A stretch of 5,095 bases of DNA, taken from NCBI GenBank assembly GCA_003231035.1, contig QIHU01000502.1, positions 1 through 5,095 of the forward strand, given 5' to 3'. The DNA comes from Acidobacteriota bacterium. Its GTDB lineage: Bacteria > Acidobacteriota > Thermoanaerobaculia > Multivoradales > SZUA-115. The notes beneath the pieces were generated by a model. The model did not search any database, had not been told where the DNA came from, and was given only the letters and a program-made list of their open reading frames with translations. The position numbers were made by a program, and so were the translations under genes. This document shows positions 1-4,441 of the stretch, piece by piece; positions within the stretch are counted from its first letter, which is position 1; the number at the start of each line of letters is the position of its first letter.

Positions 1-464
1 TCCACCAGCCGCATCAGGTGGACCGGGTTGAAGAAGTGCATGCCGATGAAGCGCTCCGGGCGACCGGAGTTAGCGCCCATTTCGGTGATCGACAGGGCCG
101 AGGTGTTGGAGGCGAAGATTGCCTCCTCAGGGGCGTGCTGGGCGACTTCTTGGAAGATCTCGATCTTGAGCTTCATCGATTCGGGGACCGCCTCGATGAT
201 GAGATCGCTGCCGGTCACCGCCGTGGAGAGGTCGGTGCCACGGCTGAGAGAATTCTTCGCCTGAGCGGCGGCGGTGGCCTCCACTTTGCCGAGTTGGACA
301 CCCTTGTCGAGACTCTTGTGGATGCGCGCCTCGGCCTTGGCGAGCGCGTCGTCGGAGACATCGAAAAGGCGGGTGGCGTAGCCGCCGAGGGCGGCGACGT
401 GGGCGATGCCGAGCCCCATGGTGCCGGCGCCGAGGACGGCGATGGTGTTGATGGACTGGGTCAT
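1..464 (-). CDS. 3-hydroxyacyl-CoA (3-hydroxybutyryl-CoA-type) dehydrogenase, N-terminal part, cut by window edge
   Basis: NAD-dependent oxidation of an L-3-hydroxyacyl-CoA to the 3-ketoacyl-CoA, a cytoplasmic step of beta-oxidation or butyrate/PHB-type metabolism. 154 residues are visible. Residues 8-20 form a Rossmann beta-alpha-beta turn with GAGTMG at 12-17, and the acidic residue expected to bind the NAD ribose is D35 in LFDVS. The family-typical SNTSALSI is at 119-126 (S119 is the likely substrate-contacting serine), and GMHFFNPV at 141-148 carries the likely catalytic His143. The start at 464 is chosen because the Rossmann fold begins a few residues in and AAGGAT (469-474) lies 4 bases upstream. 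The missing part should hold the rest of the NAD domain and the C-terminal helical 3HCDH domain, so substrate chain length cannot be judged. A PaaH-like (3-hydroxyadipyl-CoA) role is possible. It lies 64 bases downstream of the ferritin-like gene on the same strand. Confidence 0.93.
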   Translation of the reverse strand, partial: MTQSINTIAVLGAGTMGLGIAHVAALGGYATRLFDVSDDALAKAEARIHKSLDKGVQLGKVEATAAAQAKNSLSRGTDLSTAVTGSDLIIEAVPESMKLKIEIFQEVAQHAPEEAIFASNTSALSITEMGANSGRPERFIGMHFFNPVHLMRLV

Positions 465-514
465 TCTGATCCTTGGGGTCTGGCCGTGTGGCTCAGCCGA
501 GGTTGTCGATGGGC

Positions 515-530
515 GAACCGAGGTCGGTTC
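515..530 (-). repeat. Perfect 7-2-7 inverted repeat at the end of the ferritin-like gene
   Basis: GAACCGA at 515-521 and TCGGTTC at 524-530 are perfectly complementary, separated by GG. As RNA this is a hairpin of about 6 bp with a 4-base loop, overlapping the stop codon (529-531) of the ferritin-like gene. On the minus strand no T-run follows, so it is not a classical intrinsic terminator. It could be an mRNA 3'-end or processing hairpin, or chance. The intergenic stretch 465-528 otherwise holds only the Shine-Dalgarno of the dehydrogenase gene. Confidence 0.35.
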
Positions 531-1212
531 AGGAGACCGGCAGGGCGGGCAGACCCGTGGTTTTCTCGAACAGAGTGCGCAGCTCGTCAGCGATCGCCAG
601 GGTGTTGCGCATCGCTTCGCCGGCAAGTTGCTGCAGCTCGGGAGTGGTGGCGTGCTTTTCGAGCACTTCACGGCCCATCTTGTGGTGGTGGACCTCTTCG
701 GGCTGGATGACTTCCCGGTAAAGCCGCGCCGTCTCGCTGTCGCCGAGCGACTCGCAATAGTCGATGAACTGTTGGTTGCGCACCTCGGCGATCGCCTCGC
801 TAGCGAAGGGGCCACCGGCGATGCGCTCCACAGTCGTGGTCAAGCTGCGCTGATACTGGTATAGAGGGGTGTAGCCTTCGGCGAGCGCGTCGAAGTCGCT
901 CAGGTCTTCGCCCAACTCCTCCAAGCGCAGGCCGATCAGATGGTAGTGACGCATTTCGTCGCCCACCTGTTGTGCCAGGGTCAGCTTGGCGTCGTGTTCG
1001 GGGGTGGTTGGCAGCCAGTGGGCGGCCAGTTCGCTGGCCTCCAGTTCGCTGGTCATCGCCAGCTTGAGCAGGGTGATGATCTCCATCTGCCCGCCCGACT
1101 CCGACTCGAGCGTTTCCATCTCGCCTAGATCGGCGAAAAGCCGCTGCATCTCTTCGACCAGACCGGCGACGAATTGCTTACTGTCCACGGGACCGCGCTC
1201 CTCGAATGACAT
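529..1212 (-). CDS. Ferritin-like diiron-carboxylate protein of unknown substrate
   Basis: A 227-residue all-helical soluble protein with the ligand layout of the ferritin-like / diiron oxygenase superfamily. The likely iron ligands are E58 in helix A (SELEASE, 55-61), E86 and H89 in an ExxH motif (EMRH), E143 in helix C, and E173 and H176 in a second ExxH motif (EVHH). The spacings of 28 (E58 to E86) and 30 (E143 to E173) fit two helix hairpins of a four-helix bundle. The spare neighbours E61, E139, E172, H91, H175 and H177 make exact ligand assignment uncertain. Distant relation to phenylacetyl-CoA oxygenase subunits (PaaA/PaaC) or to MiaE-type hydroxylases is possible. The acyl-CoA dehydrogenase gene next door makes the first tempting, but this is inference. 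No signal peptide or membrane segment is seen. The start at 1212 has no clear Shine-Dalgarno (GCTCTGTTGG precedes ATG). It lies 35 bases after the DUF4252 lipoprotein gene. The family is fairly sure, the function is not. Confidence 0.8.
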   Translation of the reverse strand: MSFEERGPVDSKQFVAGLVEEMQRLFADLGEMETLESESGGQMEIITLLKLAMTSELEASELAAHWLPTTPEHDAKLTLAQQVGDEMRHYHLIGLRLEELGEDLSDFDALAEGYTPLYQYQRSLTTTVERIAGGPFASEAIAEVRNQQFIDYCESLGDSETARLYREVIQPEEVHHHKMGREVLEKHATTPELQQLAGEAMRNTLAIADELRTLFEKTTGLPALPVS

Positions 1213-1226
1213 CCAACAGAGCGCTC

Positions 1227-1232
1227 ATTCTA
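1227..1232 (-). promoter_or_regulatory. Possible -10 element before the ferritin-like gene
   Basis: On the minus strand the 35-base gap before the ferritin-like gene contains TAGAAT, close to a sigma-70 TATAAT box. No good -35 is found 16-18 bases upstream and there is no extended TGn. Transcription would start only about 7 bases before the ATG, beside the 8-base palindrome GAGCGCTC (1219-1226). It may be a weak internal promoter giving a nearly leaderless transcript, which would agree with the missing Shine-Dalgarno, or it may be chance. Confidence 0.2.
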
Positions 1233-1247
1233 CCGCACCACGGACTG

Positions 1248-1916
1248 CTAGATGGTCGAAGTTGCCGAGACCTCGTCGCCGGTGACCTCTTCGATCTCCC
1301 CCTCCTGGCCATCTTTCTCTGGGTGCTCGGTGGAGACTCCATCCAACTCTTCCTGGGCTAGCTCTTCGGCGATCTCGTTGCCGTAGAGGGCGAGGCCATC
1401 GGCGATGATGCGGTCCAACTTGCCCTTGAAGCGGACCATCACCATCTTCTCGTCGTTGAGCGTGAACAGAAACACCCGCCGAATCTGATCGCCCTTGAAC
1501 TTGAAGAAGACAGCGCTAGCAGCGTCGTCCGTACTCACTTGCGCGGTGGGGATCCAACCGCGCCGCGCCCCCATCTCAGAGAGATAGGTCGACCATCGTT
1601 GGGCACCGTCGGCGACCAGAAGGTCGGTCTCATAGATGGCCACCTCAACGCCCTTGACATGACGCAACAGGGACATGACCTCGTCTTCTTCCTCTTCATT
1701 GTCCATCGCCAATCGAGCGATTCCCCTGGCGAGACCCAGCGACATACGTCCAAAGTGCATCTGGATTCCGGGTTCCAGCTTCACTCCCGGAATGCGTGCC
1801 TCCATGTCGAGGCGCATTGGGTCGAGGTGGGGGGCGGAGAGTAGGCAGCCAGAGAGTAGAGCGGCGCTGAGAGCGAGAGTGCAAAGGCGAACGGGGATCT
1901 GTAGCGGGGGCGTCAT
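1248..1916 (-). CDS. DUF4252-type envelope lipoprotein
   Basis: 222-residue predicted lipoprotein. Residues 8-23 form a hydrophobic signal peptide ending in a good lipobox, L21-S22-G23-C24, so C24 should be lipidated after cleavage. The mature part (about 32-185) has the DUF4252 pattern: a short amphipathic start (GVKLEPGIQMHFGRMSLGLA), an acidic cluster NEEEEDEV at 73-80, then two-part alpha/beta units including VKGVEVAIYETD (88-99) and FFKFKGDQIRRVFLFTLND (137-155). The tail (186-222) is acidic and low in complexity. The reading frame stays open far upstream (to 2570), but that extension is only the overlap frame of the neighbouring gene. The start at 1916 is set by the signal peptide, by AGGAG at 1924-1928 (7 bases upstream), and by an ATGA overlap with the stop of the upstream gene. 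DUF4252 has no established biochemical role. Position in an ECF sigma/anti-sigma operon suggests an envelope stress or signalling function. Confidence 0.85.
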   Translation of the reverse strand: MTPPLQIPVRLCTLALSAALLSGCLLSAPHLDPMRLDMEARIPGVKLEPGIQMHFGRMSLGLARGIARLAMDNEEEEDEVMSLLRHVKGVEVAIYETDLLVADGAQRWSTYLSEMGARRGWIPTAQVSTDDAASAVFFKFKGDQIRRVFLFTLNDEKMVMVRFKGKLDRIIADGLALYGNEIAEELAQEELDGVSTEHPEKDGQEGEIEEVTGDEVSATSTI

Positions 1917-2662
1917 GGCGTGTCTCCTGTCGTGGTGGAAGAGTCCTCTTCCTCGGTGGTTGACTGGCTGCTCTGGACCCCTAGTTGATGTTGCGCCCGT
2001 TCCAGAACGTCGATATCGAACCGTTGCCCGATCCTGCCTAGCTGGGCCGGATCGATCTCGCCGGCCAAGTTGATGAATCCGAACTGGTTGTCCTCTTTCT
2101 GCAAGAACATCACCGTCAAGCCGTGGATCTGATTGCCCTGCATGAGCAGGTGGAGGTAGCTCAGGATGCCGTCCTGTTGAATGCGCACGATGCGTTGCCA
2201 GCCTTGGCCCTCTAGCCGATCCGCCAGCTCCCGGGCACGTTGGCCGGCCGCTTCGCGTTGGCTGGGGTCGAGCTGGATCAGTTGGAAGTGAATGGAGCGA
2301 ATCTTGGCCAAGGCATCGGCCAGTTCGGCGTCCGACGGGCGCAGGGCCTCGGTGACAAAAGCGAGAACGGCATCTTGGAGATTGATCTCGATCTTGATGT
2401 TCTCGCTCGTGGCCTCCAACCCGAGTTCCTGGAAGTCGAGGTAGCCCAAGGAGTCGCTGGCACTGAGTGGCGCTTCGGCGGCCGAGATTTGTAGTCCAGG
2501 CAGGCAGAGTGCGAGCAGGGTGGCGGTGAGTAGTAGGATCAGTTGGACGGGCTTCCACGAGTTTGACCATGACTTAGGCCCTGAGTTAGGCCATAAGCTA
2601 GACAGGGGCATTGTGGTCTCCACGCGGCTTCGCGGTCGATTCCGTTGACCGAGGCTACTCAT
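1913..2662 (-). CDS. Secreted DUF4252-type protein, paralogue of the downstream lipoprotein
   Basis: 249 residues from the ATG at 2662. A hydrophobic segment at 40-57 is followed by an AEA site at 62-64, so a Sec signal peptide with cleavage near A64 is likely. C53 is preceded by leucine, so this is not a lipobox. The mature domain (about 73-218) reads as DUF4252: LGYLDFQELGL, NIKIEINLQDAVLAFV, IRSIHFQLIQLD, GWQRIVRIQQDG, GNQIHGLTVMFLQ and FGFINLAGEIDPAQL. The same order of blocks is visible in the lipoprotein encoded next, so the two are probably tandem duplicates that diverged. The C-terminus (229-249) is a Ser/Thr/Glu-rich tail. The start is uncertain. ATG 2662 overlaps the anti-sigma stop as ATGA and has AAGG nearby, but leaves a 39-residue n-region. 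ATG 2611 has a better-placed GGAG and gives a more normal signal peptide (232 residues). Confidence 0.82.
   Translation of the reverse strand: MSSLGQRNRPRSRVETTMPLSSLWPNSGPKSWSNSWKPVQLILLLTATLLALCLPGLQISAAEAPLSASDSLGYLDFQELGLEATSENIKIEINLQDAVLAFVTEALRPSDAELADALAKIRSIHFQLIQLDPSQREAAGQRARELADRLEGQGWQRIVRIQQDGILSYLHLLMQGNQIHGLTVMFLQKEDNQFGFINLAGEIDPAQLGRIGQRFDIDVLERAQHQLGVQSSQSTTEEEDSSTTTGDTP
2618..2623 (-). promoter_or_regulatory. Shine-Dalgarno for an alternative internal start of the secreted DUF4252 gene
   Basis: GTGGAG on the minus strand lies 6 bases before the in-frame ATG at 2611. This start would remove 17 residues and leave a 22-residue n-region before the hydrophobic signal segment, which is more usual than the 39 residues given by the start at 2662. 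The competing start at 2662 is supported by a 4-base stop/start overlap with the anti-sigma gene. Confidence 0.4.
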
Positions 2663-3303
2663 TGCAGCGCCTTGTGAGTCGGAGCGAAAATGTTCTGGAC
2701 CATCTCGTCCCGTACGGCGATGCCGGCGTTGCGCCCAACTTCAGCGAGGTAGGCGAGCGCAAGCTTGAGTTCGATTTCAGCTTTCGCCACCTCTTGGGGT
2801 GTCAGCTCAACCGTTTCCGAGGTGGAAGCGGACGGCGTGGATCGCGGATAGAAGAAGAACGCACCACCGATGGTGGTGACGATCATCGCGGCGATAGCCA
2901 GCGCGGGGCGCCAACGATTGAAGGTGGCTGGCACTGCCGGGCTACGTGCCGCGGGTGGTGCCGCGGTCGGGGCGGGGAAGGCGCGCACAGTGGCCGGTTC
3001 GCCAGCTTGCGCCCCTCCCTGTTCGGCGGCGGCTTGCGCTAGTACCGCGTGGGAGACTTCCGGCGGGCAGGCAAGTTCGGGCAACTCACGCAGCCTCAGT
3101 GCAAGTTGCACCGCTTCGGCGTGGGCTTCGCGGCACGGTGCGCAGGAGGCCAAGTGCTGCCGAAGTGAGGCCTCTTGGGTCCCTTCCAGCTCGCCGTCCA
3201 CCAGGGCTTCGAGTCGCTGCTGGACCCATTCGCAGAGGGCGGTACCGTCACTCGGCCTGTTGAGGCTGGCGAAGGGGTCGGTGAATTCAGGTGGATGGGG
3301 CAT
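2659..3303 (-). CDS. Membrane-bound zinc-finger anti-sigma factor
   Basis: 214-residue single-pass protein expected to bind and hold the ECF sigma factor encoded just upstream. The cytoplasmic N-terminus contains a ZAS/zf-HC2 domain (about 22-60): C24, the family phrase LVDGELEG at 34-41, and the zinc motif H50-x3-C54-x2-C57. A Pro/Ala-rich linker (about 95-130) leads to one membrane helix (134-151, ALAIAAMIVTTIGGAFFF). The outside part (152-214) begins with a Ser/Thr/Pro stretch and ends in an amphipathic helix (EVAKAEIELKLALAYLAEVG) plus a short conserved-looking tail; it is the likely sensing or protease-accessible segment. The start at 3303 is supported by GGGAGG at 3313-3318, 9 bases upstream, inside the end of the sigma gene; the two genes overlap by 17 bases. 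Its stop overlaps the next start as ATGA. Release of sigma could be by proteolysis or by ligand binding; the sequence does not decide. Confidence 0.92.
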   Translation of the reverse strand: MPHPPEFTDPFASLNRPSDGTALCEWVQQRLEALVDGELEGTQEASLRQHLASCAPCREAHAEAVQLALRLRELPELACPPEVSHAVLAQAAAEQGGAQAGEPATVRAFPAPTAAPPAARSPAVPATFNRWRPALAIAAMIVTTIGGAFFFYPRSTPSASTSETVELTPQEVAKAEIELKLALAYLAEVGRNAGIAVRDEMVQNIFAPTHKALQ

Positions 3304-3817
3304 AGCAGTGCACCTCCCGCAGTTGGGTCCGCAGCGTTCGCCGCGCCCTGTGAAGGTAAGTCTTGACGGTATTGATCGGAATCTCCAGCAACTCGGCGAT
3401 CTCGATGTATTTTAGCCCTTGTATTTCGCGCAGGATGACGATCGAGCGGTGGGGTTCGGCGATCTCGGCAAGGGCTTGTCGGAGGTGGCGTTGCACGTCC
3501 CAGGAGTTAGCCCTGCTTTCCGGGTTGTCCTCGGTGGCTTGGGTCGCGGGGTCGAGGCCGGGAGTGTCGAGGCTGGTCGCGAAGAGCCGGTTTTGTGTGC
3601 GGCGTTGGCGAAGACGGTCGAAACAGGCGTTGCGGGTGACTCGCGAAAGCCAACCACCGGCCGCTTCAAACTTCACGGATTCGATGTTTTTCCACAGCCG
3701 CAACAGTACCTCCTGAGCCACATCTTCAGCCTCCTCCTTGCTGCCCAACAGGTAGTAAGCGAAGGAGTAAACTCGGTCTTGGTGCTCGTCGATGAGCTCA
3801 CTGAATCGGTCCAGCAT
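3287..3817 (-). CDS. ECF-type (group 4) RNA polymerase sigma factor
   Basis: 176-residue sigma-70-family protein with only regions 2 and 4, the mark of ECF sigma factors. Region 2 spans about 8-74, with DRVYSFAYYLLG (14-25) and the core-binding EEAEDVAQEVLLRLW (28-42), then the promoter-melting part GGWLSRVTRNACFDRLRQRR (54-73). A polar linker (about 75-106) follows. Region 4 spans about 108-166, with PHRSIVILREIQGLKYIEIA and the recognition helix unit IPINTVKTYLHRARRTLR (146-163). The start at 3817 fits the normal beginning of region 2; AAGG is close upstream (3822-3825), with AAGGGG only 2 bases from ATG. It is first in a tightly overlapping operon with its anti-sigma factor and two DUF4252 proteins, and is divergent from the BlaI/M56 pair. 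No convincing ECF-type promoter for autoregulation was found in the intergenic region. Confidence 0.96.
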   Translation of the reverse strand: MLDRFSELIDEHQDRVYSFAYYLLGSKEEAEDVAQEVLLRLWKNIESVKFEAAGGWLSRVTRNACFDRLRQRRTQNRLFATSLDTPGLDPATQATEDNPESRANSWDVQRHLRQALAEIAEPHRSIVILREIQGLKYIEIAELLEIPINTVKTYLHRARRTLRTQLREVHCYAPST

Positions 3818-3842
3818 CGCCCCTTACAACGAAGCTGACCGA

Positions 3843-3872
3843 GGAATAGTTACAGGTTTTGACAACAATTCC
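3843..3872. promoter_or_regulatory. 9-12-9 inverted repeat in the divergent intergenic region, candidate operator
   Basis: GGAATAGTT (3843-3851) and AACAATTCC (3864-3872) are inverted copies with one mismatch, separated by 12 bases. The arms are 21 bases apart centre to centre, i.e. two helical turns, as expected for a dimeric regulator's half-sites. The repeat sits between the sigma gene and the repressor gene and covers TTGACA (3859-3864, plus) and the overlapping TTGTCA on the minus strand, both of which resemble -35 hexamers. It could control one or both divergent transcripts. Which protein binds it, if any, is not known. Confidence 0.45.
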
Positions 3873-3910
3873 GGGAACTGCCCGTACCTTCTTCAGTAGT
3901 CCGACAGCCG

Positions 3911-3919
3911 TGGTAGGAT
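3911..3919 (+). promoter_or_regulatory. Possible extended -10 promoter element for the BlaI-family gene
   Basis: TGG followed by TAGGAT (3914-3919) fits an extended -10 (TGn plus a TATAAT-like hexamer, 4 of 6 matches). The region 17 bases upstream (CTTCAG, 3891-3896) is a poor -35, and the good TTGACA at 3859-3864 is too far away to pair with it. Transcription would start near 3926, giving a leader of about 35 bases that includes the GTAG/CTAC dyad. Confidence 0.3.
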
Positions 3920-3933
3920 CTCAACACTTTGTC

Positions 3934-3942
3934 GTAGGCTAC
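3934..3942. promoter_or_regulatory. GTAG-G-CTAC dyad, candidate BlaI-type operator
   Basis: GTAG (3934-3937) and CTAC (3939-3942) form a perfect short dyad around one base, flanked by TTGTC (3929-3933) and GACAA (3946-3950), which are also inverted copies but offset by 3 bases. It lies between the possible -10 and the Shine-Dalgarno, a position where a bound repressor would block transcription. BlaI/MecI proteins are known to bind dyads built on TACA/TGTA or GTAG/CTAC-like half-sites next to their own genes. Assignment here rests on position and symmetry only. Confidence 0.35.
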
Positions 3943-3948
3943 TTAGAC

Positions 3949-3955
3949 AAGGAGG
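3949..3955 (+). promoter_or_regulatory. Strong Shine-Dalgarno that sets the BlaI start
   Basis: AAGGAGG lies 5 bases before ATG 3961. It decides the start against the longer open frame reaching back to a TTG at 3859, whose 34 extra residues run through the promoter region and do not resemble the family. Confidence 0.85.
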
Positions 3956-3960
3956 ACAAG

Positions 3961-4371
3961 ATGGTCCTTAGAACCCAATCGAACAGAGGCGTCCGACTGA
4001 CTCGATTCGAGCTCGAAGTGATGGAACAGTTGTGGAAACTGGGCCGGGCATCGGTTCGTGAATTGCTCGAAACTCTGCCGGCGAAGAAACAACCGGCCTA
4101 TACCACCGTACAGACCATTGTTCGGCGGTTGGAAGAGAAGGGGGCGGTGAACCAGGTTCGCAAAATTGGCAATGCCCACATCTACGAGCCCCTGGTTAGC
4201 CGCCAAGCTGCGTACCGACGATTGGTTACGGAGTTTCTCGACCTCTTTGGCGGTTCCGCTCGACCGATCATGGCCCATCTGGCGGAGGCTGGACAGCTCA
4301 GCCTAGAGGATGTGCAGGAGCTTGAGCGCTTGATCGCGGCACCGGATGGGGTTTTGGACCGGGCGGAGTGA
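3961..4371 (+). CDS. BlaI/MecI/CopY-family transcriptional repressor
   Basis: 136-residue winged-helix repressor, close to the usual family length of about 120-140. The DNA-binding domain is at 11-80: LTRFELEVMEQLWKLG (13-28), ASVRELLETLP (30-40), then the recognition helix AYTTVQTIVRRLEEKG (46-61), which is the family hallmark, and the wing (RKIGNAHIYEPLVSR, 67-81). The C-terminal helices (82-125) form the dimerisation part: RRLVTEFLDLFGGS and SLEDVQELERLI. In the studied staphylococcal systems the cognate membrane metallopeptidase signal leads to cleavage of the repressor in this C-terminal half; the exact site cannot be assigned here. The M56 gene follows 70 bases downstream on the same strand, as in blaR1-blaI-type pairs. 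Targets are unknown: probably its own operon, and possibly the divergent sigma operon. A beta-lactam role is not implied, since this family regulates many functions. Confidence 0.94.
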   Translation: MVLRTQSNRGVRLTRFELEVMEQLWKLGRASVRELLETLPAKKQPAYTTVQTIVRRLEEKGAVNQVRKIGNAHIYEPLVSRQAAYRRLVTEFLDLFGGSARPIMAHLAEAGQLSLEDVQELERLIAAPDGVLDRAE

Positions 4372-4395
4372 GTGGACGACGGAGTACGATGAGCT

Positions 4396-4416
4396 AGCGC
4401 GGCGCTGAGAACTCAG
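4396..4416 (+). repeat. Two adjoining small inverted repeats between the repressor and M56 genes
   Basis: AGCGC-G-GCGCT (4396-4406) is followed, sharing two bases, by CTGAG-AA-CTCAG (4405-4416). They lie in the 70-base gap between the two genes, upstream of GGAGG at 4429-4433. The loops of 1 and 2 bases are too short for ideal RNA hairpins and no T-run follows, so a terminator is unlikely. A protein-binding dyad or a chance occurrence in GC-rich DNA are both possible. Confidence 0.25.
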
Positions 4417-4441
4417 AGCCGTTGAAGTGGAGGTGGCGACG

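Noticed and set aside
18..710. Plus-strand open frame of 230 codons
   Set aside because: It lies opposite the dehydrogenase and ferritin-like genes, both of which have clear family motifs on the minus strand. The plus-strand product has no recognisable domain and reflects high GC at third positions.
1917..2570. Upstream extension of the DUF4252 lipoprotein frame (to a total of 440 codons)
   Set aside because: The extension is Arg/Pro-rich shadow sequence inside the other DUF4252 gene. The lipoprotein signal peptide, Shine-Dalgarno and ATGA overlap place the true start at 1916.
3828..3856. TGTAAC with CGTT on the minus strand as an ECF-type autoregulatory promoter for the sigma gene
   Set aside because: Transcription would begin only a few bases before the ATG and would exclude the Shine-Dalgarno. 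The match to ECF consensus elements is also weak.
3859..3890. TTGACA (3859-3864) with TACCTT (3885-3890) as a sigma-70 promoter for the repressor gene
   Set aside because: The spacing is 20 bases, beyond the usual 16-18, and no better -10 is found at the correct distance.
3874..3901. GGAACT (3874-3879) as an ECF -35 element towards the repressor gene
   Set aside because: GGAACT matches RpoE-type -35 boxes, but the only GTC downstream (3899-3901) is too far away for normal spacing. It was kept only as a weak possibility that sigma drives the divergent operon.
3859..3960. Longer N-terminus of the BlaI-family repressor from a TTG at 3859
   Set aside because: The added 34 residues have no family similarity, and the frame crosses the promoter region. 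AAGGAGG directly before ATG 3961 fits the normal start.
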